Shown here in pieces: positions 1 through 21,700 of a stretch of 64,000 nt of DNA. Position numbers and translations under genes: made by a program. Each line of letters begins with the position of its first letter. Within the stretch, counting starts at the first letter, position 1. Under the pieces are notes generated by a model. It was not told where the DNA came from and made no database searches. It saw only the letters and a program-made list of their open reading frames with translations. This DNA comes from Brugia malayi (Eukaryota; Nematoda; Chromadorea; Rhabditida; Onchocercidae): positions 9,973,721 through 10,037,720 of the forward strand of contig NW_025062479.1 of assembly GCF_000002995.4 (NCBI RefSeq). The letters run 5' to 3'.

Positions 1-748
1 CATTATTTTGATATTTTACGACTATATGTATTTCTATTCTATTCATAGTAAGTACAAAAAGGATATCGAACGATTGTCACAGTGACTCTCGAATAAATCA
101 ATTGATAGCCACTAAAAAAACTAGAATTTAGAGAAATCTTTCACTTATAGTTTAGCTGAGTGGATATAAGTGATAACGCTATTAATGCAGTCTATTTTTA
201 ACTTCTGCATCACTTTTTAATCATTTTTAATTCGTCGAATAACTCTTAACTATAATTTAGTTGAAATATGTAGCCTAAATGAGAATTCAGATGAAGGTAC
301 TGTAATATATGAGCTGATTAGCAAATTTAGTAAATGTTAACTTCAGTATTTAAAAAATTTTCACTCAACAAACTCTCTAACTAAATAAATGAAAATATAA
401 TCTAACAAAAACAAAAAACAAAAGTTATATATCTAAATAGATCAAAACATACGCATCCTTACACTTACGTTAATTGCTTCCTTAAAATTTATTCCTTTCG
501 AAAATATAGAGCAAATCACGTAACCAACCGCTCCGTAACTGATCGAAATACATAAGCTAAATATTTTTGGATATAGTCATCTTTAATACGACAATCTCAT
601 ACGCAAGGATATTCAAATTACATTACACGTCAAAGATATAGCACTGATTTATTGATTTCTCATTCCCTCAACGAGAAGCTCGCTGTCTCATTTTAGGATT
701 GCGATTGTAGTCTGTTAACGTCCACTGTAGTACGCCGATCAACTAAGC

Positions 749-866
749 AGTGCACGTATGTTACTACGTTGGCCTTACCGTATTTGCGATAGGTTGGTGT
801 ACTGTGGAGTGCACATATGTTACTACTTTGGCCTTATCAAATTAGTGATAAGTTGAGGAGTATACA
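749..866. repeat. Diverged tandem repeat, two ~59-bp units
   Basis: Two adjacent units start at 749 and 808. Both open AGTGCACRTATGTTACTAC and continue with a TTGGCCTTAYC block and a GATARGTTG block, then diverge towards the end. The period is about 59 bp. Each unit also has a short internal complementarity (CCTTA...GATAGG and TTATC...GATAA). It is more GC-rich than its surroundings. Function unknown. Confidence 0.6.
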
Positions 867-1084
867 TATTCATATCTGTGAACTGTTCATCTTCAAAGCT
901 GAAAATACTGTTGCTTGATTAATTCCCGCGAAAAAAAGACAACCAATCGGCTGTCACCCACATGAGCATAAGTGTTTCTCTTTTCTTTTTATTTCTCTTT
1001 CCATTGTCTTTGATGATGTTCGGTTCCTAAAAGGAATTTAGAAAAATAACATTTCTTCTGACATATTATCAGTCATTTGCTTAT

Positions 1085-1130
1085 TGTCCAGCTTATTATA
1101 TCCATATTGTCCAACTTTTTATATCCATAT
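1085..1130. repeat. Tandem repeat, two 23-bp units
   Basis: Units at 1085-1107 and 1108-1130 share TGTCCA...TTATATCCATAT with only a few differences in the middle. No coding meaning is visible. Confidence 0.6.
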
Positions 1131-2036
1131 TTTTTGTCTAATAAAATGGCTTATACATAAGTCATCTTTATCAGTTTGGTTATCTAATAAAGATGAAACT
1201 TCGCTAACAGTGGACGTCATGAATCATTGAATTGCATCCAACAAGATTTAGGAGAAAAAAAAAAAAAAATGGATTTATAGGACGATGATGTGCCTATGTT
1301 GAGGGGGCGGTTGTAGAATTTTTCTAAACTAGCAAGGAGAGAAAAAGAGGAATAGTGTGGGGAAACACAGCGAGAAACGCCTTTATGACACCAGGACATT
1401 AGGCTGTGATGACAGTAATGAGGAGAACTAGAAATCTTGAGTCAGAATAAATCTGGAATTTCACATGTGCAATGACGAAATACTTTACATGTACAATAAG
1501 TAAGTGGGAAAGTTTTCAATTTCTAAGTAAAGTTGCGATATCTCCAAAATTTGTTTTGGATTATTCCATTTTTTTTCGACGATATTATAAACGTTCGTGT
1601 CATTTTGGTGAATTGAAAGTATTTGAAATGGAGAACGACTGTGTTATAATCTACAAAAGTGGACAAAGAAATGAATCATCTATTCAAGTAATTAAAATAT
1701 TCACATTATCTCCTTTATCTTGTGTTGGAAATAAGTTGTACATTGCAAGGAATAGTTCAGCACACCTAATCACCTTTTTTGTAAATGATATGAGTGTTCA
1801 ATTCAGTTCACATTTACTGCACTAGAAATCATACATTGAAGAAACAGCTATACAGTTTGGATGACTTGAGAAATTGGAAGCTTTTACAGTTCAAACAATT
1901 TTTTAATTTCTTAAACCGGTCCTGTCTTCCTTTTTTTTTCTTGGATGCTTTTCTTAACTAATTCACTTTTATATCAAAATGGAGAAGGAAGTTAATGAAG
2001 AACGGAAGGAAGAAACTGGCAGTAAAACGGAAGGGG

Positions 2037-2085
2037 AATGATGCAATCATCGCTGTCGTTTTACAACAGCGATGACTGCATCATT
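2037..2085. repeat. Inverted repeat with 20-bp arms
   Basis: Arms at 2037-2056 and 2066-2085 are complementary over 20 bp with a single mismatch, around a 9-bp loop. Read from the minus strand the mismatch becomes a G-U pair, so a minus-strand transcript would fold into an unbroken 20-bp stem. Pairing does not extend beyond the arms, which makes the stem short for a microRNA precursor. Confidence 0.75.
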
Positions 2086-2721
2086 GTCTACGAAAACATT
2101 TAAGACACAATTCATTGTTATTCCTGACCCTTAGACTTTACTAATTTTCAAAAATGACTTTATTTTATTATGATGAAGCTCTACTGTACTTTCTACTGGT
2201 TTCTGAATACATTCTCATTTGAAAAGAAGGTTATCTTTATAGACTTCTGTTGACAAAGGAAACAAAGTGCAAAAAAAGAATCTGCAAGAGAATGAAGCAT
2301 ATTTCAATCAGAGTTAGCATCATTCGTTAAAGTTATGAAGTGTATCATTTAATGTATATATCATAAAAAAACTTTTCATGTAATGGAAGAAACAATGCAA
2401 CTTCTTTTGGGAATGTCATTCAGTAGATGATTTCTAAAAAGAAATGTAATAATGGTTCTCACTTTAATAATTTAGGACTAATTCCTCATATTATTAAATA
2501 AATTTTACTTAAAAAAATATCCTGGGAATTATTCCGGTTTTTTTTTGCTTCCGATTTGATGAATCAGTGGTCATATAATTGGAAGAAATTACCAATGAGA
2601 AGTGTTCGAAAATTGTCTTAATTTTCGCGAAGCACAGCCTTCTAAATAGTAATCAGTGATACTAAATCAGTGACAAAAAAAATGCGTTTTTTTGCAGCAA
2701 TTGGTTTTGTTGTTGCTTTTG

Positions 2722-2790
2722 CCATTATTATTATTATTACTATTATTGTTATCACTAGTAGCATTGTTATTATTTTATTATTATTGCCAG
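2722..2790. repeat. Imperfect (ATT)n microsatellite
   Basis: A run of ATT/GTT triplets produces the hydrophobic low-complexity frames seen on the plus strand. Simple sequence, not a gene. Confidence 0.7.
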
Positions 2791-4620
2791 TGTTACTATA
2801 TTATAGCTTTTATTTCTTGCTTCGTGTTTCGTTCGAATTCAGAATTGGTTAACAAAAAAAAAGAGCTAATTCCATTATGGAAGCACATAAATTAGACGAA
2901 AAATTCATCCACATCATGAAAGTAAAACATGAACTCACGAAAAAAATCTAAAAAAAGATATATGAGTAAATTAAAATCCAGCAATACAACCTTCACTTCC
3001 AGTGCTAGAATTTCCATAACGAATTAAGTTGAATTTTAACCATTTCAATTTAAAATTAAGATACGTTGCAACAGTTTTGTAATTTCCATGTTCATGGGAC
3101 TTTTCATTGCTTGTTTAAACACATTTCTAATTCAATTTTTGGTAACAGAAGTGGATAAGCTGTGTTAAAAACAAAACGGCCCGTATTTCTGAAAGTTCCA
3201 TGTAAGCCATAAAATCTCATATTGATCATTAAAGACCAAATAATTCAATAATTTAAACCACCGCAATTGTAATCAGTCAAAGAAATAACTAGGAGGATTT
3301 AGCACACTTAATACTCAATGTGTTATGACAGGTGTCGTTGCACGATATTTTCAAAACAGCATTCGCAACATCAAAGAATAGTCCTGTAAATTCTTTTGGT
3401 GTAAGACAAATGAAAATTTACCTAATTCTCCCATATAACTTTGTTTATTTGCTTGAAATGTCGAACTACTTGATCTTTGCAGATGAATAAAAAAAATTCC
3501 TACCCAAATCTTTTTATGAGGGGAAATTTTAATTTAAAGATAGAAGCACATATATGGAGAAAAAGAAATTAGGTGATTTGACAGTACAAAGAGAACAAGA
3601 ACATAAAACATGTTGCTACAAAAACCACTAATACAGAAATATCCGTGCTTTTTCATACTATTATCATATAATCACTGTTATTTGTATTTTAGTCCAAAAT
3701 AAATGATTGGAGAAATTTTTTAAAAAAAGATACAAGAATAAAGATAATTAAAGCACAGCATACAAAACAGGATCAAAATAATCGAAAGAAATGAAAGGTA
3801 TCTGACCAAAAAAAAAATATCACATTTCTGCAAAATGACAAAAAAAAGTAAAAATGACAAAAAAGCACAGTTCTTGTGACTAATTAACTGAAGAAAGCAT
3901 TTTATATTTTGGTTTGAAATAAAACAATTGTTGCGATTCTGCTTTATGCCTGTTTACTAATGAAATTCAACTAAAAATACTAAATTAATGAACAAAGATG
4001 AAAATAAAAGTAGAAGTAAAGTATTTATACGAACGAGGAAAAAAAGGAAGAAATGGAAAGAAATACAAAGGAATATAAATAAGTGCGATAATTACAGGTG
4101 AATAATAATATAACATGACATAACGTGACTATACTCTCACGATTAACAGATAACTTATATGCTACAAGAGAGACAAGAAGTAAAAACGATAGCGAGTGAT
4201 GACATAAAATTTGAAGCTATTTTTGAAATCAGAAAATACTGGAAAACACTTGGAAGTAATTTAACAGTGATCTTACAAGCAAACAAATGAACAAATCAAA
4301 AAAATAAAAACTGTTCCAATTAACAAGGCAGAAAGGTTGAACAAAAATAATGAATGCGATCAATTGACAAACACAGAGACTGTGCTAGACGAGATCACAT
4401 AATGTATGCTTGAAATCCGAATAACATACAACTGATACATTGTAATGATGAAATGAAAGCTACTGAATACATATAAATTTAATGAGAGGAATAAGAAAAC
4501 TGTTTACAGACAACAACAATACAAATAAATCAGAGAAACAAGCATAAAAAAAAGTAATAATTCATTTTATTTGTTTTTAAAAAACAAACTATTTAAGTTA
4601 CATTAAAAACAGACTGATAT

Positions 4621-14755
<10,135 letters not shown>

Positions 14756-14801
14756 GTTCAGAGGAGTCTGCTTATATAGTTTAGCAAATTTACCATTACC
14801 T
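14756..14801 (-). promoter_or_regulatory. Short leader and probable trans-splice acceptor of rbr-2
   Basis: On the minus strand a TATATTTTTAG acceptor ends at 14800, and 44 bases of leader separate it from the start ATG. The leader contains one out-of-frame ATG opening a 12-codon upstream frame that stops just before the main start. The leader is also open in the main frame, so a coding upstream exon ending in phase 1 is possible. I prefer the trans-splice reading because the conserved KDM5 sequence begins right after this ATG. Confidence 0.5.
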
Positions 14802-17014
14802 AAAAATATACTTGTATTGGAACATTGTTATGAAAAGATTGACAAACATAACGTTCAATAGAAAAGGAAACGTCGAAGCAAATGTATTACTTCAAATTAG
14901 AGGAATAGGAAAAATCTACGAATTTCAAAAGAAAGATGAGTAAGATACATTGGTAAGATTTCAAATAATGGAAAATATATGAATCAGCAAGGTGCAAAAG
15001 ATATTATTATATGTAAGATATCATCTCCATCTTCACTAAGATTGCTCTGCTTTATCATCAAGCTAAGCAGTGCAAAATTTTAATGAAGCTTGCATGCATG
15101 ATACTCTTCTTTTCACAGATCTTACGAATATTTTTGTATTTAATAATCCCTAATAATTCATTAGAATTGACAGAGCAGTTGCAAAAACATCACCTTGATA
15201 TTAATTTGTAGATAAGTTTGAAGCATCCTGTTAATTTTAAACAAATGTTAAATTTGCTTACAGTTGAAGAAATGCTTCCAAAGATAACAATGGGAAAAAG
15301 TTAATATGTGAAGCGAGACCAAAACAAGTTTTTGATTTCTAAAACTAACAAATAAATTACTCACTTAAACCTAACGTTGATCTTCATGCAAACACTTCTA
15401 TAAAATTACCCGCCATTACGTATAAATGATAAATTGCAAAAAGATCAATCAGGGAAGTTTTTACGAAGATTTTATGTTGACAAACATTTCTCACAGGAAA
15501 TTCTCGTGCATTTAAAATGAGAAAAATGATTGGTATTTTATAGAAGAAATAAAAATAGGAGAAATCAAATGTCAGCATGAAGAATTGAAAAGTCATAAAT
15601 AGTAAAAAGAAGAATGAAATGAAGAGATTTATAAATCATTCAATTACAAACAGTTACCATGAAACTAAGAAGAAGAAATAAAGAGAGAATGCCGAATTAT
15701 AAAAAAAAAAAGAAAAAAAAATGAAAATGAATAGAAAGAATAAAGAAGGATTTATGAAGTATATAGTACATAGATTCAAAGGATGGATCAAAGGATATAA
15801 AACGATGAGTAAACAATATCCCATAATCATCCTATATATTTTGTTGAGAATCCTTAATTTAAGAAAGTCTACTGAAAGGTTATTCAGCATTCATATATAA
15901 AAGCAAAAACTTGGTACCACTGAGATGAAGAGAAGAACGAAAAGAACAACAGATGTTATTTCCAATGAAATTTATGAAAATATATCGGAGTGCACTGTGA
16001 AATTTGAAACCCTCATGCTATTATTTAATTTAAAGTATTTCTTCTCAATGATTTTTCCTCCATTATGGGTGTAAATGAATTATTTGAACTGCTAATAAAA
16101 TCTCCAGAAATTATCATAACAGTTTAAAGGACTCAAAACAAATCATGTTTTTCTAATTTTTTATTTCCTAAATAAAACTTTAGGTTTTCTAAACGAAAAA
16201 AAAAGAAGAAATTTCTGACCTATTATAAAAGAAAATTCTTTATATTCCTCGTAAATGAGGAAAATCTTTCAATCTTTCGTCAAAACAATTAATTAATGAA
16301 AAGAAAAAAGCAGAAAGATTGAACATGAAGCATGCAGAAGTATACTAAATTGTTATTTAATTCACGCAAAATTAATACTTAGAGTATAATTAAATGATGA
16401 TCAAATAAATACAACCAATATCAAAAATGGAGAATATCAAAATGAAGTTATATAAAATATATTTTCTAACAACTGCATACAATGATGTCGAAGTTAAAAA
16501 TACTTCATTTTAAATCGGATTATCTAGTTATGTAACCGACTGGTCACATATGAAATGAAATAAAGTAAACCATGATTGAAAAACACAAAGAATTTAATAG
16601 CAGATACTTGAAGCAGTTTAAGATGAAACTGAAACGGAATTATTAGATGAATACTGGAATCACATTTTAACTAATCAGCAGTTTCTTTTTTTCCCTTTTT
16701 TTTGCAAATCGTGCCAAAACCGTTCTGGTGAACTTTTAAAGCTTTTCAGGTGAACTTCAAAAGCTTTCCAGGCGAACTTTGAACTTATGCTTCTTTTTTC
16801 TCCTTCTTCTTTACTATGCATTTGGTTTCATTATATCTTAATGTTAATCGAATTATTTACATCAGTAAGATTCATGAGAAATTGTTCGACTTATATTTTC
16901 ATGTTCATTTAGACGCTTCATTGTTATTATTGCAGTTCAGGTTCGATTAATTTCTAAATCATTAAAGAGAGTATCAAGACTTCAGTACAGTTAACCATAC
17001 CAGAAATAATTACG
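14802..17014. other. Divergent intergenic region between rbr-2 and lsm-7
   Basis: About 2.2 kb lie between the two head-to-head genes. It is A-rich on the plus strand from 15550 to 16400 and holds no convincing coding exon on either strand. It includes the three-unit tandem repeat at 16727-16792. The promoters of both genes should lie here. Confidence 0.5.
16727..16792. repeat. Tandem repeat, three ~22-bp units
   Basis: Three units begin at 16727, 16749 and 16771. Units one and two share GGTGAACTT, a short A/T step, AAGCTTT and CA; the third keeps only GGCGAACTTTGAACTT. It sits about 220 bp upstream of the lsm-7 start. Confidence 0.6.
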
Positions 17015-18128
17015 ATGCCAGTAAGTGATTTATTTTGAATCGCATTAAAATGAAACCTTCTACAATGGATGGAGGAATCATTATTTATTAAATATGGAAG
17101 TAAACTTCTAACATCAAACTTTCATTAAAATTGAGCGTATATGTAGAAATTGGAGTAATTTAATCTTTTCGATTCATTATCGTCTATTCTTTTAACATAT
17201 TTAAAATTCATAAATTCTGTTAATTTTCCGAACTATTCAATACATTTATTTAATATAACGAATTGAGCAAAAAATAATGTAATGGCTTACCAAACACAAC
17301 ATAGTTATTCATGAAAACACATTGATAACCTCTGTTTATAATCCGTTCACTGTGTCCAATTAATTCAACTTATTAATTGAACTATCAAGTGGTTTATATA
17401 TGTCAGAATCTTGCTTTTCATTGTTCCAAAAACTTTTATATGAAGGAAAAAGAAGAAACTGCAAGAAGAAAGAAGGAATCGATTGTTGACTTATCACGAT
17501 TTATTGATAAGAAAGTGCGTGTGAAGTTTCAGGGAGGTCGAGAAGGTTAATGTTACATTTAACTTAATGTTATATTTCACTTTCAGCGTTTATGATATAC
17601 TCTTCGTTTTGTAGCAAGATTGCCCAGCGACATATATGATCGTCCTGAGATTTCTCTTAGATTGAAGAATGTTTATGATGTTTATTCATTATGTTTTTCA
17701 CTTTTTTATACATTATTTTTTCTCATTATTTTTTGCGAATCGTTTCTAATGCTTCTTATGTTCATTAATTTACGGAACTTCATTGCAGCATCTGGAATAT
17801 TGAAAGGTTATGATGCTTTAATCAATTTAGTGTTGGATAATGCTGTAGAATATGTGCGGGACACAGAAGATCCACAAAAAATGACAGAGGTTGGTTGCAA
17901 TTTCGTGCTTCTATAATTGAAATAGTTGTTTTCTAATTTTTCTGTCAATGATCGAATTTTGCACTTATAAATTTGAGAGGTGTTTCTTGAATGGGATATT
18001 TTTTTAATTAATTTCATCCTTATTTGAAGGAAACGAGGCAACTGGGTTTGATTGTTGCTCGAGGAACTGCAATAACAGTTGTTGCACCAAACGATGGAAT
18101 TGAACAGATTGCCAATCCTTTCGTATGA
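17015..18128 (+). CDS. lsm-7: U6 snRNA-associated Sm-like protein LSm7
   Basis: One of the seven Sm-fold proteins of the LSm1-7 ring (cytoplasmic mRNA decapping and decay) and the LSm2-8 ring (nuclear U6 snRNA). Exons 17015-17020, 17446-17545, 17789-17889 and 18030-18128 join in phase to 101 residues, the usual family length. Visible marks are the Sm1 segment with VKFQGGREASGILKGYD, then VLDNAVEYVRD, and the Sm2 signature GLIVARGTAITVV, ending in NPFV. The first exon as drawn codes for only Met-Pro before a strong GTAAGT donor. An equally simple model starts at the in-frame ATG at 17440, which gives the same length and differs only at residue 2. It faces away from rbr-2 and runs tail-to-tail with the PEBP gene. 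Confidence 0.93.
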
Positions 18129-18799
18129 TTATTGCTTAATATGAGCGATTATGATTTATGATTTTTTAAAAGCTTGTTTTTTTTAGTTTCCACTTGTTCA
18201 TTTCAGATTTCATGAATCTCGTAAATGCTTTATCAATTTTGCATTAAGAGGTACTTTCTGAATGGAAAGAAAGTTTTCCATTTCTTTAATTAGTACTCAG
18301 TAACAATTTCTTCCCAAATTAAGCACAATTTTTTGATCAGTCGGCTTTTTCTCTTTTCTTTTTTTTGCATATTTCTCCATTTAAGAAAGCATGACTGTTT
18401 GTAGTCCGAAAGCCGGAATTAGAAATATTTATACTACTAAAGATGTGAATACGAATTGTTGTTTTATTTATGAATTTTGTTTGTTAGAGCTGAAAAATTT
18501 AATATAAGAATTGGAAATGAAATGCGTTTTTCCCTGGCACAGAAGACATAAATCATTTTGGGTGAGCAAAAAGAGAAAACTATTGCTTACAAAATCATTT
18601 GTTATAAGTAGCGCCATTGTGGACATTAGTGATGTTATCCGTTCATGCATATGGCAGTGATATTTCTCAAAAGAAAAAAAAAAAAAAAAAAAAAAAAAGA
18701 TCATCAAAAAAGATCAAAAAGATCACATAAACAAATTCATTTTATACTCCGAAACATTAGACCAAGTGTCTAAAGACATATCATCATTGATTTCCATGT
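18129..18799. other. Convergent 3' region between lsm-7 and the PEBP gene
   Basis: The two genes end 671 bp apart. The interval should hold both 3' untranslated regions. It contains a run of more than 20 A at about 18676-18699 and no further exon that I can place. Confidence 0.5.
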
Positions 18800-21700
18800 T
18801 CAGCCTTCATTTTGCGCCAAGAAAAAGTTGCCAGCAATTGGGTCACCTGAAATTTGAAGTAAAATATTGCTTGGAGAAAAAGTTGTTAGCATTTGTAAAC
18901 TTATTTTGTGAAATGCTTGTAAACATCAGTTGTGCTTTGCCTTTGTGTATATTTTCCTGCACATAGTGTTTTTTTTTCCTTCAGAAATCAATTTTGAAAC
19001 CATACCTAATTTATATTTCTCCACGAATTGTTTCGTGTTAAATTTAGCTCTACTGTTAATTTTTGGGACTTGTAATCGTCGTCCCTGATGTTCATACAGA
19101 AGTATTATATAGCGATGTAAATCGGTTCGAGGTTGTGGTGCAGGACTTCCATATGCCATTTGATGTTGTCCTGAACAATCTAATTATTTTTTTTTGGAAT
19201 GAAATGGTAGTAGAGCAACAAAAATAATTTATTAAAACGGTAGAAGTCATTTCAAATTGAATAATATAAATTAACCTCCATTAATGCCTTCCTGTATATT
19301 GCTTGCGGGAATATTTACTACCTGAAATACAAAATTTAAGCGATACTTCAAACGCAAATGGATTTTTTAATGTTCCAGAAAATTCTAGTCAAGTTAAGAT
19401 TTCCAAAAATCGCATTTTTAATCGGCTAAATTATGCCTATTTTAATCATTCATTCAAGAAATTTACGAAGGAATGCAACTAATAAAAATGATATATTTGA
19501 TAATTTCTTGAAAATAAAATTTCACAATGCAATTATTTTCAATTGAATAAAAAATGAACCAGCCAATGAAGCCATTCGGCTACAGATGGATTCTTTCGTG
19601 ACAGATTGTCAGGATCTGAAACTTCTTCACTTATTGATTCAAAAATTTTCTTAGTCTGAGATCATAATTAAAATTCAGAGACTTTTATGCTCTGGAAAAT
19701 ACGTATAGAGTTAAAATAATTAATAATAAATGCAATTTATGCCAAACATTTTTAACGAACAAAATTTTCGATTATAGTTGGGAGTAATTCTTTTTGATGC
19801 ACAAATTTGAATGTTAGAAAAATTGCTTGAAATATAAAAAATGTTGAAAAGTTTAAGACAATGTATGAAAATTTTAGCAAGTATACAAGAAGTAAGATCA
19901 AACCGATCATGATCATGGAAAATGTCGATTCTGGATCAACATCCAGGGTAACACGTGGTGCAAAACGAAGATTTCGTGGTGACATCATTTGTCCAGGTTG
20001 CACTTGTATACCATCCCAGTTGCACTACAAATAAATGCAGCTTAAAATAGATTCGAATTTAAATTTCAAATAATTTTCCCACAGTTCCTTCTAGTTGAAC
20101 TAATATTCATCATTCATATAACTTATCATCATCTTATCATATATCAATATATAACTTGTCAATCTTAAAATTTAAAAGTAATTTCTTAGCTACATATTCT
20201 AGTTATTTTATAAAAAATAAGACTGGAATGAACTTTAATTTTCTTTTCTCTTTTAAAGACTATATATCACAATTGCACAATATACCATACTTTATTAAGT
20301 AAATAAATTTTTTTTTAGCAAAATAGACTTAAAGTTTTTTTCTTACAAAAAAATAAAAGATATGTGCTTTTGAAAAAATAAAATACAATCTATTAGAGGA
20401 ATTATCTATAGTGATAAAGTAGATCTGATATACTTGAAATAATTAAATACCATTTAAATGTTTCATTTTTTATTTAAATTAAAAATGTTTCTTCTTTATT
20501 TGTTACTGTAAATATTTATATGAAAAAAAAAGTAAAGGGGGAGGACAAGGAGAGAGAGAGAGAGAGAGGGTGAAAGGAGAAAAAAAGAGACAATAGGGAC
20601 ATACGGACAAGAAAATAATTCTTATTAAATTAATAATAGAAAAAGTGATAAAAAAATCAAGCATTTGCTTAGAAAAAAATAAATAAACAGCTATTATTAA
20701 CAAAATGTAATGAATTCTACTATAAATTAACAAAAATGATAAATTTTTTAATTTTCAACCATTTTTTTTAGTTTTTTTAATTAAAACCAAAAAAAAAAAA
20801 AAAAAAAAAGGAAAAGGACATATTTAAAAGTCAAACAATTTTTTCATAGAAAAAAACATATATCAAAATTTGAAAAAAATTTTCACAAAAAAAATTGCAA
20901 AATTCAGTGTAAATTTTTTATTTTAATAAAAAGAAAACAAATAGATCCTAAACATTGTTACAATCGGGAAAATATTTTCGAGATAAATTAAAGACAAAAA
21001 AAAAAGAAAACAAAAAGATCTGAAATAGCTTACATTCAGTAATTTTGCTGGTGAATTTGGAATAATGTTAGGTGTAATTTCATTTTCCGCAAATTTTGCA
21101 GCAAGATCAGTCATCGTTGAATTATGAATGATATCGTGTTTGTCTATTGGGTCACTGAAAATTTATGATTTAAATTGAATTTCAACCTAATCACGTGTTA
21201 TTTCATCAAATAACTTATCATCTATCACTCTTTCCTAAGAGAAAATTTCATACTTTGATTATAAAGATATGCTGAATTAAAATACACACACACACACACA
21301 CACCTATTCAGAGATAGAAACAGACAGATACACACACAGTTTAATTTTCTGTAAAGTAAAACAAAACTTTTTAACTAGCACAAACATATATATATATCCC
21401 TCTCTCTCTCTCTGTGTTTAAGCCTCTTCTTTCATATACTTCTCTCGCAATATTTTTGCTATTAGAATATGTCAACTAAAAAAAGAAACAGTTTAAACTT
21501 TTGCGAGGATATATTTTTGAAGGGAATATGCTAGATAATTAAATATATGTAAAATGATACATTAATAAATATTTTCATATCTTTGCTACTTTCTATTTGT
21601 TTTTTTTTTTTTTCTTTCATTTCTTTTTTTCCTTTTTTGATAGTTTGTTATAGAAATAAAAAGTAAATAGTTTAGTAAAAGTAACGCTTTTAATTAAATT

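Larger units (their letters stand above)
1..4620. other. Stretch without a supported gene
   Basis: I see no gene I can defend here. A 117-codon open frame on the plus strand at 1472-1825 starts with ATG but has no domain or signal peptide I recognise and no clear splice partners. Short low-complexity frames near 2670-2895 only translate a TTA/ATT microsatellite. The stretch holds two tandem repeats (749-866, 1085-1130), one strong inverted repeat (2037-2085), and the 3' flank of the minus-strand KDM5 gene that ends at 4621. Confidence 0.6.

Noticed and set aside
1472..1825. 117-codon plus-strand open frame starting at an ATG.
   Set aside because: No recognisable domain, signal peptide or splice context; possibly chance or decayed sequence.
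2670..2895. Two overlapping hydrophobic frames that look like membrane proteins.
   Set aside because: They only translate an ATT/TTG microsatellite.
17620..17916. 98-codon plus-strand frame with a hydrophobic N-terminal half.
   Set aside because: It is read-through of an lsm-7 intron into exon 3.
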